From NCBI GenBank assembly GCA_937901165.1, contig CALCGS010000033.1, positions 1-10,730 of the forward strand: a stretch of DNA of 10,730 bases, in the 5' to 3' direction. This stretch comes from an uncultured Alphaproteobacteria bacterium (GTDB lineage Bacteria; Pseudomonadota; Alphaproteobacteria; Rs-D84). Below the pieces are notes generated by a model that did not search any database, was not told where the DNA came from, and was given only the letters and a program-made list of their open reading frames with translations. The position numbers and the translations under genes were made by a program. Shown piece by piece: positions 1-7,231 of the stretch. Positions within the stretch are counted from its first letter, which is position 1; every line of letters begins with the position of its first letter.

Positions 1-1008
1 ATATTCGGTTAAGCCATATTCATTGATATATCTTGCGCGTGTTGCAGCAGGTAATTCAGGCATTGTTTTACGAATGCGTTCAATTTCTTCGTCACTAATA
101 ACCAATTCCAATAAATCTGGGTCTGGGAAATAACGATAATCCAGTGCATCTTCTTTGCTGCGTTCTACGGTTGTTGTGCCGTCATCTTGGTGATAACGCA
201 TAGTGTCCTGGGTTACAGTGCCACCGTTTTCAAGTATTTCAATTTGACGACGTGCTTCGTATTCAATTGCCGCTTTAATAAATTTAAACGATACCATATT
301 TTTTGTTTCTGTTCTTGTACGGAAAGTTTTTTCTCTAACTGGACGAACAGATACATTTACGTCGGCACGCATTGAACCTTCTTCCATATTAGCCTTAGAT
401 ACACCAAGTGCGCGTGCGATTTCGCGAATTTCACGTAAATATTTTTCTGCTTCATCTGGTGAAGTTATGTATGAATTGTTTTCTGGATTTTTTGTGTCCA
501 AAAATGTGACGATTTCCAGTAACGCAACCCCGGTACGGTTATAGTCTGCAAAAGATTTTGTAGGGTGCATATCGTGTTTTAATTTTCCAGCATCTTGTTC
601 CAAGTGTGCGCGTTCAATTAAAATCTTTTTTTGTTTTCCGTCATCCCCAATGATTTCAACCCAGCCACGTCCAACAACAGGTGGTTCTTCAGCAGGTTGT
701 GAAATTTGGTATCCCTGGGGCAGGTCAGGGTAAAAATATTGTTTGCGGGCAAATTTGCTGTGACGAGAAATTTCGGCATTTAATCCGATTCCCATTTTTA
801 TTGCTTGTTCAACACAATATTTGTTTAATACGGGTAACATTCCAGGCATTGCAACATCAACCATTGAAACTTGGGTGTTTGGTGCAATTGTTGGATTGTA
901 ATTTGCGGATGCACCACTGAAAATTTTACTGTTAGAAAGCACCTCTATATGTGTTTCAAGCCCAATAACTAATTCCCAATCACCTGTTTTTCCTTTTATC
1001 GTATACAT
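1..1008 (-). CDS. gatB: Aspartyl/glutamyl-tRNA amidotransferase subunit B (partial, C-terminus outside window)
   Basis: GatB is the tRNA-binding and kinase subunit of the GatCAB complex. It phosphorylates the side chain of Glu or Asp misacylated on tRNA(Gln) or tRNA(Asn), so that ammonia delivered from GatA can amidate it. The reading frame is open from ATG at 1008 down to base 1, giving 336 residues; the family is about 480, so roughly 140 residues of the tail (YqeY-like tRNA-binding region) lie outside. Recognisable GatB signatures are GLETHIEV (residues 17-23), the MPGMLPVLN segment near 55-62, FYPDLPQGYQISQ (92-104), NRTGVALLEIV, EGSMRADVNVSVR and TETKNMVSFKFI. An AAAGGG ribosome site lies about six bases before the ATG. 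It is separated from gatA by a 154-bp spacer that holds a tRNA on the other strand, so it either has its own promoter or is read through from gatA. Identification is secure. Confidence 0.97.
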   Translation of the reverse strand, partial: MYTIKGKTGDWELVIGLETHIEVLSNSKIFSGASANYNPTIAPNTQVSMVDVAMPGMLPVLNKYCVEQAIKMGIGLNAEISRHSKFARKQYFYPDLPQGYQISQPAEEPPVVGRGWVEIIGDDGKQKKILIERAHLEQDAGKLKHDMHPTKSFADYNRTGVALLEIVTFLDTKNPENNSYITSPDEAEKYLREIREIARALGVSKANMEEGSMRADVNVSVRPVREKTFRTRTETKNMVSFKFIKAAIEYEARRQIEILENGGTVTQDTMRYHQDDGTTTVERSKEDALDYRYFPDPDLLELVISDEEIERIRKTMPELPAATRARYINEYGLTEY

Positions 1009-1051
1009 TTTTTGCCCTTTTATTTTTATTTTCTCTTGCTTTTTATTTTTT

Positions 1052-1065
1052 TATAATATATTATG
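1052..1065. promoter_or_regulatory. Palindromic -10 region shared by tRNA-Phe and possibly gatB
   Basis: The segment contains a perfect consensus TATAAT (1052-1057) on the plus strand, 17 bases before the tRNA-Phe 5' end. That is the right place for a -10 box. The 12-base core ATAATATATTAT (1053-1064) is its own reverse complement. The minus strand therefore reads CATAAT here, a possible -10 for gatB about 50 bases downstream. I found no convincing -35 on either strand. Use by tRNA-Phe is likely; use by gatB is a guess. Confidence 0.4.
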
Positions 1066-1074
1066 CACCTTGTT

Positions 1075-1150
1075 GGCTAGATAGCTCAGTTGGTAGAGCA
1101 AGGGACTGAAAATCCCTGTGTCAGTGGTTCGATTCCACTTCTAGCCACCA
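1075..1150 (+). tRNA. tRNA-Phe (anticodon GAA), CCA encoded
   Basis: A complete cloverleaf can be folded by eye. The acceptor stem GGCTAGA (1075-1081) pairs with TCTAGCC (1140-1146). The D arm is GCTC/GAGC (1084-1087, 1096-1099). The anticodon stem AGGGA/TCCCT encloses the seven-base loop CTGAAAA with anticodon GAA at 1108-1110. The T stem AGTGG/CCACT carries the loop TTCGATT. The discriminator is A1147, and CCA (1148-1150) is encoded in the gene. It lies on the strand opposite to gatA and gatB, in the spacer between them; its 3' end is 12 bases from the gatA stop codon, in convergent orientation. Read-through of the gat operon would make an antisense copy. Confidence 0.98.
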
Positions 1151-1158
1151 TTTTTTTT
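1151..1158 (+). terminator. T-tract directly after tRNA-Phe
   Basis: Eight consecutive T residues follow the encoded CCA. With the stable tRNA acceptor/T-arm helix just upstream this may end transcription of the tRNA gene before it enters gatA from the wrong side. There is no separate hairpin, so this is a plausible rather than classical terminator. Confidence 0.35.
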
Positions 1159-1162
1159 ACCT

Positions 1163-2632
1163 TTATTTCCCCATTACCTTGGTTGGACGATTATCTATGC
1201 CTGCAAATTCTTCAATATGTTTTGCAAGTTGCAACATTCTTAAATCATCAAAACGACGACCAACAACCTGTAATCCAAGTGGTAAACCGTTTGATGCCAA
1301 TCCAGCAGGTACACTGCAAGCAGGAATGCCAGCCAAATTCATTGCCACAGTGAATAAATCCAAAGCATAATATTCAAGTGGCGATAAATCAGAATCAAGT
1401 GGTAATGCAGTACTTGCACCAGCAGGACATATAATGAAATCGCATTGATTAAATGCAGTGTTAAAACTATCAGCAATCATACGGCGTACACGCGCAGCCT
1501 GCATGAAATATACTTCGTAAGATTCACTTGATAATACAGCTGTACCAATTATCATACGGCGTTTTACTTCGTCCCCAAAACCAGCCGCACGCGTCTTTTT
1601 ATATGTATCTATTAAATCAGTACCTTCAACACGCAGACCATAACGCATCCCATCATAACGCGCCAAGTTTGATGATGCTTCTGCCGGTGCGATGATGTAA
1701 TATGCCGCCAATGCATCCAAAATGTTTGGAATAGATACTTCGATTATTTCAGCACCGGCAGATTTCAAATCAGCGATTCTTTGTTCAAATAATTTTTTCA
1801 TATCTTCCGATATTTGAACATTATTGAATTCTTTGATAATTCCAATACGCAATTTTTTTTCACTGCCTAAAATTGGTTTTAATGTGCCATCAAATTCAAA
1901 GTGTACCCCAGGGGCACTGGTTGAATCTTTGTCGTCATGGCCTGCCATAATAGACAATAATAGTGCAGCATCATTTACTGTTCTGGCAATTGGGCCAGGG
2001 GTATCCAAACTGGATGCAAAAGCGATGCATCCCCATCTGGAACATAAGCCATATGTTGGTTTTACACCAACCAATCCTGTTATTGATGCTGGAAAACGTA
2101 TAGAACCACCAGTGTCTGTTCCGGTACCACCCATTGCCAACCCACCAGCAATAGCAGATGTTGCCCCGCCAGAAGAACCACCAGCAGTTAATTTTCTGGT
2201 CAGTTGCCATGGATTTATTGGCGCACCAAAGAAACTGGTTTTACTGAATGTTCCCATTGCAAATTCATCAAGATTTGATTTGCCAAGTAAAACAGTTCCA
2301 GCATCAATGTATTTTTGTGATATTGTCGATTCGTATTCTGGAACAAAATTTTCAAGCATTTTAGAAGCAGCGGTTGTGCGAATGCCACGTGTAGCAAATA
2401 AATCTTTCATAGCAATAGGAATTCCATCAAGTACGCGTTCGGTACCGTTGGCATATCGGGCATCTGATTCTGTTGCGTCAGATATTGCACGTTCTGGGGT
2501 TGTTGTAATATAACAATTTAATTCAGAACCATATTGTTCAATACGATTTAAATGCGCACGTGTTAATTCTGTTGCAGATATTTCACGTGATTTTAATTTT
2601 TTTAATGCTTCTGTAATTGTTAAGTCAATCAT
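1163..2632 (-). CDS. gatA: Aspartyl/glutamyl-tRNA amidotransferase subunit A (glutaminase)
   Basis: GatA is the amidase-signature subunit that hydrolyses glutamine and supplies ammonia to GatB for making Gln-tRNA(Gln) and/or Asn-tRNA(Asn). The 489-residue product has the usual full length. The Ser-cisSer-Lys catalytic triad is visible: Lys76 in GIPIAMKD, the cis-Ser at 153 in AGGSSGG, and the nucleophile Ser177 in GTDTGGSIRFPAS. The C-terminal LPLGLQVVGRRFDD segment is also typical. The start ATG at 2632 is preceded by a GGA-containing ribosome site about eight bases upstream. It lies 45 bp downstream of gatC on the same strand and is surely co-transcribed with it. Long antisense frames overlap it on the plus strand but show no family features. 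Presence of GatCAB suggests that the organism lacks GlnRS and/or AsnRS, which cannot be checked here. Confidence 0.98.
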   Translation of the reverse strand: MIDLTITEALKKLKSREISATELTRAHLNRIEQYGSELNCYITTTPERAISDATESDARYANGTERVLDGIPIAMKDLFATRGIRTTAASKMLENFVPEYESTISQKYIDAGTVLLGKSNLDEFAMGTFSKTSFFGAPINPWQLTRKLTAGGSSGGATSAIAGGLAMGGTGTDTGGSIRFPASITGLVGVKPTYGLCSRWGCIAFASSLDTPGPIARTVNDAALLLSIMAGHDDKDSTSAPGVHFEFDGTLKPILGSEKKLRIGIIKEFNNVQISEDMKKLFEQRIADLKSAGAEIIEVSIPNILDALAAYYIIAPAEASSNLARYDGMRYGLRVEGTDLIDTYKKTRAAGFGDEVKRRMIIGTAVLSSESYEVYFMQAARVRRMIADSFNTAFNQCDFIICPAGASTALPLDSDLSPLEYYALDLFTVAMNLAGIPACSVPAGLASNGLPLGLQVVGRRFDDLRMLQLAKHIEEFAGIDNRPTKVMGK

Positions 2633-2677
2633 CTTGTTTGTCCTAAATTTGAATTTGTGAAAATCATATAAGTTTTA

Positions 2678-2971
2678 TTATTCGTCCATAACTTTTGGAA
2701 CAGCAAAATAGCCACGTGACGAACCGGATGTATCAGGTGTATTTGATAAAACAGCACCACGAATACCGCCATCTGTGACAGTGTCATCACGTTGTGGTAA
2801 TTTGTGTTCTGATGGGTTTAATAATGGTTTAACCCCAGTGGTGTCAATTTTTTTCAATTTGTCCAACCATTCAATCACAGAATCTATGTTCATTTGTTCT
2901 AGTTTTTCGTCAGATATTTCAATTCTGATTAAATCTGAAAATTTGCGTAATTGTTGCTTGCTAAATGCCAT
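2678..2971 (-). CDS. gatC: Aspartyl/glutamyl-tRNA amidotransferase subunit C
   Basis: GatC is the small belt subunit that wraps around and stabilises the GatA-GatB interface. The product is 97 residues, normal for the family. It has the N-terminal helical half with the motif KFSDLIRIEISDEK and the typical C-terminal ending GYFAVPKVMDE. I place the start at ATG 2971: the AGGA at 2978-2981 then lies six bases upstream. The in-frame TTG at 2977 directly abuts that AGGA and is not a sensible start. gatC heads the gatC-gatA (and probably gatB) operon and is divergent from ruvX, only 37 bp away. I did not find a clear promoter for the minus strand in that gap, so it may begin inside the start of ruvX. 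Confidence 0.95.
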   Translation of the reverse strand: MAFSKQQLRKFSDLIRIEISDEKLEQMNIDSVIEWLDKLKKIDTTGVKPLLNPSEHKLPQRDDTVTDGGIRGAVLSNTPDTSGSSRGYFAVPKVMDE

Positions 2972-2986
2972 TTTCAATCCTATTAT
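2958..2986 (+). promoter_or_regulatory. Possible promoter for ruvX inside the gatC start region
   Basis: TTGCTA (2958-2963) and TATTAT (2981-2986) are separated by 17 bp, which fits a sigma70 promoter. It would begin transcription near 2993, just ahead of the ruvX ribosome site AAAGGA (2996-3001). It overlaps the first codons of gatC. Match to consensus is moderate and AT-rich sequence gives such matches by chance. Confidence 0.3.
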
Positions 2987-3008
2987 TTTAATACAAAAGG
3001 ATTATACA

Positions 3009-3446
3009 ATGATTTTGTTGGATTTCAAGGTTTTTCCAAAAAAAGGTCGTATTTTGTCTGTGGATTGGGGGGCACAACGAACAGGGATTGCGGTGTCTGA
3101 TTATTCGCGTGAAATGTTTTTTGTGCGTGATGCGATTGTGGGTAAGAATAATATTGATGAAATTGTAAAAATATTAAAATCTGAATCTTTTTCTGGAATT
3201 GTTATTGGTTTGCCATTGTGTATGGATGGAACAGAATCTGAAACAACAAAAAAAGTACGTGAATTTGCAGAAAAATTATCGCAAAAAACTGATTTACCAA
3301 TAATATTTATTGATGAAACGTTATCTTCTATGTCTGCACAGGAATCTATGGGACGGGTTAGGGTGTTCGATATAAAACATAAACTGGATTCAGAATCAGC
3401 ACGCGTTATTTTAGAAAATGCGGTTTCCATTTTAAATAGATTATAA
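3009..3446 (+). CDS. ruvX: Putative pre-16S rRNA nuclease / Holliday junction resolvase-like protein RuvX (YqgF)
   Basis: YqgF/RuvX is an RNase H-fold protein linked to maturation of the 16S rRNA 5' end and also proposed to be a Holliday junction resolvase. The 145-residue product has the family's usual size. It shows the three acidic active-site positions: Asp19 in SVDWGAQRTGIAVSD, Glu103 in IFIDETLSS, and Asp127 in KLDSESARVIL. The IVIGLPLCMDG strand-loop (65-74) is also typical. The frame is open well upstream, but the start at ATG 3009 is chosen because AAAGGA lies seven bases before it and homology begins here; the upstream part is antisense to gatC. It ends 16 bp from the convergent AI-2E family gene, with no obvious terminator between them. 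Confidence 0.95.
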   Translation: MILLDFKVFPKKGRILSVDWGAQRTGIAVSDYSREMFFVRDAIVGKNNIDEIVKILKSESFSGIVIGLPLCMDGTESETTKKVREFAEKLSQKTDLPIIFIDETLSSMSAQESMGRVRVFDIKHKLDSESARVILENAVSILNRL

Positions 3447-3462
3447 AATCGGTTCCCATGTG

Positions 3463-4506
3463 TTAGTCTTCTTTTTTGTCTGGAATATTGCCGTCTGCAG
3501 ATAATAGTACAGCAATCCAACGTGTGGAATCAAATTGCGCGGTAATTATGTATATGGCGGTTAAAATTGGTACGCTGAAAAACATTCCTGCAACACCCCA
3601 GATTAAACCCCAAAATACTAAATTTATTAAAATAGCCAGCGTTGATAAATTTAATGTTTTGCCCATTAATTTCGGATCTAAAATATTGCCGAATATTATT
3701 TCAAGTCCAATTAAACCACCGGCGGTCAACAAAGGAATTTGTATTGTGTCGTGGGTTATCATCGCGTATAAAATTGGTAGCCCACATGCGATAAATGAAC
3801 CAATGGTTGGAATATAATTCATTATAAACATTACAAATGCCCAGACACCAGCAAATTCAAGTCCTATCATTTTTAACCAAATGTACGCACATATGCCAGT
3901 TGCACCGGATATAAAAGTTTTCATAAATAAATATTGTTTCATATTTTTATCGACACTTTCTATGATGTAATTGGCTTTTTGTGTTTTATGTTTGTTGGTA
4001 AATAAATTGTCTAGTTTTTTATTAAACGTGCTTTGTTCAACAAATAAAAATATCATATATATGAATATCATACCAATAGATGTAGCAATGTTTGCAGCGG
4101 ATGCACCAATGTTTGCAGCAATTGTTGTGAAACTTGGTAAAATATTCGAATCTAGTTTTAGGCCGGTTTGTAAAGATATGTAATTAAGTAAATTTACTAA
4201 TCTTTGTTGAATTTCAGGTAATGAATTTACCAGTTCAGAAAACATTGGGTTTACTTGGGTTATAAATAAATAAATTATGCCAAATAGTGTTAATACAGAT
4301 AATAAAACAGATGTCATATTGAAAAAGTTAACCCAAAAACAATGTTTGAAATTTATTATATGTTTAAATGGTAAAACTTTACGATAATAAGATGCAATCG
4401 CGTTTATTAAATACCATAAAAATGTCGCAATAAGTAATGGTATAAATATAGAACGACCAATCCATAATACAAAAAATAAGCCTATAAAAATAATGATGTT
4501 GTTCAT
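3463..4506 (-). CDS. AI-2E transporter family (PerM-type) integral membrane protein
   Basis: This 347-residue inner-membrane protein belongs to the AI-2E/PerM exporter family (TqsA, YdiK, PerM and relatives). Substrates differ or are unknown for most members, so autoinducer export should not be assumed. It shows two N-terminal hydrophobic helices (about 3-37) and a third near 64-84. A poorly hydrophobic central stretch follows (about 85-135), then helices around 140-156 and 197-212. The C-terminal family block has NYIPTIGSFIACGLP (230-244), ILDPKLMGKTLNLS (275-288) and GVAGMFFSVPILTAIYI (304-320). The start ATG at 4506 has a strong GGGGGA site about seven bases upstream. It is the last gene of the operon that includes sufB and sufC, 18 bp after the sufC stop. 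A direct link with Fe-S assembly is not known; co-transcription is the only evidence. Confidence 0.92.
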   Translation of the reverse strand: MNNIIIFIGLFFVLWIGRSIFIPLLIATFLWYLINAIASYYRKVLPFKHIINFKHCFWVNFFNMTSVLLSVLTLFGIIYLFITQVNPMFSELVNSLPEIQQRLVNLLNYISLQTGLKLDSNILPSFTTIAANIGASAANIATSIGMIFIYMIFLFVEQSTFNKKLDNLFTNKHKTQKANYIIESVDKNMKQYLFMKTFISGATGICAYIWLKMIGLEFAGVWAFVMFIMNYIPTIGSFIACGLPILYAMITHDTIQIPLLTAGGLIGLEIIFGNILDPKLMGKTLNLSTLAILINLVFWGLIWGVAGMFFSVPILTAIYIITAQFDSTRWIAVLLSADGNIPDKKED

Positions 4507-4524
4507 TTTGTTTTCCCCCGGTTT

Positions 4525-5199
4525 TTATTTTATTATTTCGCCTTTATTTAATGTTGTCTTGTTTGTTGGTAAAATCATATCTATAAATGATTGCTGATGT
4601 GATATTATTAAAAATGTTGTGTTTTTCATTGTTTTTATTGTTTCTGCAATTTTTGTTTGTGTTTCGTTGTCAGAACCAGAATCGGGTTCGTCAAGAATTG
4701 CAAATTTTGGTTGTGTCATTATTAAACGTAATAGCATAATTTTTTTTCGTTCGCCACCAGAAAAACCAACATTGATGTATCTGTTTAACCATTCGCGTGG
4801 AATACCAAGCTGGGTGCGTGCATTTTCAAGTTGTTCAAGAAATCTTGCCATTGATAAATCACGTCCAGTATTAAAATGTTCGTGGGCAGATAAACTGTGT
4901 TTTAATAAACTTAAAATAGTTAAACCTGGAATTTCTGGAACGTTTTGCGAACCTAAAAATATACCGTATAGGGAACGAGTTGTCGCATTTTCTGTGGTAA
5001 TATCTGTATCGTTTAATAGGATTTTTCCAGATGTTATTTTGTATTCTGGATTTCCTGCGATTGTTTGGGCAAGTGTTGATTTTCCAGAACCGTTATGACC
5101 AACTAATAAATGACGGGCACCATCTTGTATTTCTAAATTGATGTTATGTAATAATGTTTTATCTTTGTATGCAACGCATAAATTATTTATTTTTAACAT
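4525..5199 (-). CDS. sufC: Fe-S cluster assembly ATPase SufC
   Basis: SufC is the ABC-type ATPase of the SUF iron-sulfur cluster scaffold. It works in the cytoplasm with SufB (and usually SufD), its ATP cycle opening the scaffold for cluster formation. The 224-residue product is slightly short for the family (about 250). All ATPase motifs are present: Walker A GHNGSGKST (34-42), Q-loop Gln85 in GSQNVPEIPG (the xxPxEIPG form specific to SufC), signature FSGGERKK (146-153), Walker B FAILDEPDSGSD (166-177) and the switch His201. The DEPDSG sequence separates it from ordinary ABC transporters. It begins 3 bp after the sufB stop and so is translated from the same message. The next gene is an AI-2E-type permease, not sufD. 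Confidence 0.97.
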   Translation of the reverse strand: MLKINNLCVAYKDKTLLHNINLEIQDGARHLLVGHNGSGKSTLAQTIAGNPEYKITSGKILLNDTDITTENATTRSLYGIFLGSQNVPEIPGLTILSLLKHSLSAHEHFNTGRDLSMARFLEQLENARTQLGIPREWLNRYINVGFSGGERKKIMLLRLIMTQPKFAILDEPDSGSDNETQTKIAETIKTMKNTTFLIISHQQSFIDMILPTNKTTLNKGEIIK

Positions 5200-5202
5200 T
5201 TT

Positions 5203-6531
5203 TTATTCCTTTGATAATGCCATTTGTATTAATTGTCTGGATTCAACAAGAAATTCCATAGGTAATCGTTCAATTATTGGTGTTGCAGCAGCGCCAATTA
5301 TTAGTGCAATCGATTCGTCTGTGGTTAAACCGCATTGTTGTAAATAGGTAAGGGTTTTTATATCGATAGCACCAGTTGTTGCTTCGTGCGATTGAATGTT
5401 TGTACAGTTGTTGTGAATTATTGTTGGTAATGTATTTGCGGTTGCACTGGTGCCAATGATTTTTGTGTCGCATTTAGAAGCGTTTATACAATGATTTCCA
5501 GAAAAAGTGACCATGCTGCGAAATGTTTGGATTGATGAATCAAGTGCAACACCATAAGAAACAATGTTGGATGTTGATTTGTCACCAATGTGCAACATTT
5601 TTGTTCCTGTATCAGATTGTTGTGCACCACGTGTAATTGTTAAAGAATAAAAATCGCTATGCGAATTTTCGCCAGATAAAATAGTAGATGGATATTTCCA
5701 GGTTTTTGCAGAACCTATTTCAACCTGTGTCCAATCAAGAGTTGCGTTTTTTTCACATCTGCCGCGTTTGGTTACGAAATTTAAGATACCGCCCACAGAT
5801 TTTCCGTCTATATTTTTCCCTGCATACCAATTTTGAACAGTTGAATATTTAACGTGTGCGTTATCGCATACTATAATTTCAACAACACCACTATGTAATT
5901 GATGGTTGGGGCGTCTTGGGGCACTGCATCCTTCCATATAACTTAAAGTGGAACCTGTGTCTGCAATTATTAGTGTTCGTTCAAATTGACCGATTTTTGC
6001 GGTTTCAATTCTAAAATAACTGGCCAAATCAATTGGGCATACGGTATCTTTGGGAATATAAATAAAGGTTCCGTCTGAAAATACTGCGGCATTTAGTGCA
6101 GCAAAAAAATTATCGTCGGCTGGAACAACACTGCCCAGATATTTTTTTACCAAATCAGGGTATTGTATGACCGCTTCTGAAAAAGGCAAAAAGACAATTC
6201 CTTTTTTTTGTAATTCTGCGGTATAAGATGTGTGAACGGATTTGCTGTCGATTACCGTGTCTGTTGCCATTCCAAGCAGGGCGCGTTGTTCGTTTTCTGG
6301 TAATCCCATTTTTTTATAAACAGATGCCAGTTCTGAATTGTCTATTTGTTTTGGGGCATTGTAATAATTTAATTCATCATAGTTTATTGGTAAATAATCT
6401 ATTTCAGCCCAATGTGGTTCGTGCATGTTTGTCCAAGATTTAAATGCGTTTATTCGCCAAACGGTTAGCCATTCAGGTTCATAGCGTCTTTTAGATATTT
6501 CGCGAATAAGATTTTCATCTAGTTTTTGCAT
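5203..6531 (-). CDS. sufB: Fe-S cluster assembly scaffold protein SufB
   Basis: SufB is the scaffold on which SUF-type Fe-S clusters are built, in complex with SufC. The 442-residue product is shorter than E. coli SufB (about 495) but has both ends of the family. The N-terminal part has RYEPEWLTVWRINAFKSW and the YYNAPK segment (56-61). The core has YMEGCSAP (198-205), QLHSGVVEIIV, STVQNWY (230-236), NFVTKRG (251-257) and KTWKYPS (276-282). The C-terminal part has Cys354 in SKCDTKIIG and Glu383 in SHEATTG. These two are 29 residues apart, as are the E. coli SufB residues Cys405 and Glu434 reported to be needed for cluster assembly. The EGC-AP block and the LPMEF ending identify SufB rather than its paralogue SufD. 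Its ATG overlaps the stop of the upstream gene (TAATG), implying translational coupling. Confidence 0.95.
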   Translation of the reverse strand: MQKLDENLIREISKRRYEPEWLTVWRINAFKSWTNMHEPHWAEIDYLPINYDELNYYNAPKQIDNSELASVYKKMGLPENEQRALLGMATDTVIDSKSVHTSYTAELQKKGIVFLPFSEAVIQYPDLVKKYLGSVVPADDNFFAALNAAVFSDGTFIYIPKDTVCPIDLASYFRIETAKIGQFERTLIIADTGSTLSYMEGCSAPRRPNHQLHSGVVEIIVCDNAHVKYSTVQNWYAGKNIDGKSVGGILNFVTKRGRCEKNATLDWTQVEIGSAKTWKYPSTILSGENSHSDFYSLTITRGAQQSDTGTKMLHIGDKSTSNIVSYGVALDSSIQTFRSMVTFSGNHCINASKCDTKIIGTSATANTLPTIIHNNCTNIQSHEATTGAIDIKTLTYLQQCGLTTDESIALIIGAAATPIIERLPMEFLVESRQLIQMALSKE

Positions 6532-7076
6532 TATTCGTCACGATTGGCAAGTTCTTTGGCTTGGGTGAAAAAGGTTAGTGATTGTCCAAGTAATCCGTCT
6601 GTAAATGTTGATATTAAAATGCCATCTGGTTCTGTATTCGATAAATATTGCAACAGTTTGTTTGCCTGGTTTATATAATTATCAATGTTGCGGGAAATGG
6701 ATGTATCCAATTTTATACAGCGGCGTAATTTTTCAAGTGTAAATTGATTTGTTGAATATTCATCCAATATTCCACCAAGTGCGCGCCATAATGGATGTTC
6801 GTTTGTTTGACGCGGCATAACGTTTATTGCAGCCATTATTGGAATTAAATTTTGAAGCAGGTCTTGATAAATTATTTCTGCGTGTTCAGCAACAGCGTTA
6901 GTTGCACTTTTATTTTTTAATGTTGATTGTATTTTGACAACAAGGTTGTATTGGTATGATAGTGTTTGGTTTATTTCTTCTGTTTTTTTATTTATTTTTA
7001 TTATGTAAAATATTAAAAATAGACAACTAATCATGATAGTTGTATTTAAAATTATTAAAAAAAGTGTGTCATTCAT
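6531..7076 (-). CDS. Unrecognised membrane-anchored helical protein at the head of the suf operon
   Basis: I do not recognise a family. The 181-residue product starts with one strong hydrophobic helix (about residues 5-28), followed by a Lys-rich IKINKK stretch that suggests an N-out/C-in anchor with the rest in the cytoplasm. The remainder is predicted by eye to be mostly alpha-helical: a possible coiled-coil segment (about 29-60), then helices rich in Asn, Gln, Leu and Ile. It has only two cysteines (18 and 119), so it is not an obvious Fe-S protein, and no helix-turn-helix of IscR/SufR type is visible. The start ATG at 7076 has CGGGAG ten bases upstream. Its TAA shares a base with the sufB ATG, so it is probably the first gene of the operon and might serve Fe-S assembly at the membrane, but that rests only on gene order. 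Confidence 0.8.
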   Translation of the reverse strand: MNDTLFLIILNTTIMISCLFLIFYIIKINKKTEEINQTLSYQYNLVVKIQSTLKNKSATNAVAEHAEIIYQDLLQNLIPIMAAINVMPRQTNEHPLWRALGGILDEYSTNQFTLEKLRRCIKLDTSISRNIDNYINQANKLLQYLSNTEPDGILISTFTDGLLGQSLTFFTQAKELANRDE

Positions 7077-7102
7077 TGTTTTTATACTCCCGTTTTGTTC
7101 TT

Positions 7103-7132
7103 AGTATAGCATATTTTTTCGATTCGTGTTAT
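7103..7132 (-). promoter_or_regulatory. Promoter of the orf181-sufB-sufC-permease operon
   Basis: On the minus strand TGCTATACT (7111 to 7103) is an extended -10 element. ATAACA (7132 to 7127) lies 18 bp upstream as a four-of-six -35. Transcription would start near 7096, upstream of the CGGGAG ribosome site at 7092-7087. No recognisable IscR or Fur site was seen, but such sites are hard to call by eye in AT-rich DNA. Confidence 0.5.
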
Positions 7133-7170
7133 TTTACTAGTTAAATTTTATTTGTTTTGTATTTTATGGC

Positions 7171-7199
7171 TTGCACAGAATTTGTCATATTGATATAAT
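7171..7199 (+). promoter_or_regulatory. Strong sigma70 promoter for the tcpQ-like/secretin pair
   Basis: TTGCAC (7171-7176) and a perfect TATAAT (7194-7199) are separated by exactly 17 bp, and TG at 7191-7192 adds an extended -10. Transcription should start near 7206, before the purine-rich ribosome site GGAAAGGA (7222-7229) of the next gene. This is the best promoter in the window. Confidence 0.75.
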
Positions 7200-7231
7200 A
7201 AATAGCAGGATATATTAAAAAGGAAAGGAAT

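Noticed and set aside
1090..1353. An open frame beginning inside the tRNA gene
   Set aside because: It runs through the tRNA and then antisense to gatA. The cloverleaf explains the first part, and nothing supports translation.
1824..2513. A 229-codon open frame on the plus strand
   Set aside because: It lies wholly antisense to gatA, has no ribosome site or family features, and is rich in Pro/Ala as expected from the reverse of GatA glycine-rich motifs.
2775..3008. An N-terminal extension of RuvX by 78 residues
   Set aside because: The frame is open, but this part is antisense to gatC and lacks RuvX homology. ATG 3009 has a well-placed AAAGGA and gives the normal family length.
3101..3520. 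A 139-codon minus-strand frame across the ruvX/permease junction
   Set aside because: It is antisense to ruvX and overlaps the end of the AI-2E gene in another frame; no motif or ribosome site was seen.
4525..5199. SufC as the ATPase partner of the neighbouring permease (an ABC transporter)
   Set aside because: The DEPDSG Walker B and the EIPG Q-loop region are SufC-specific, and AI-2E family proteins are not ABC transporters.
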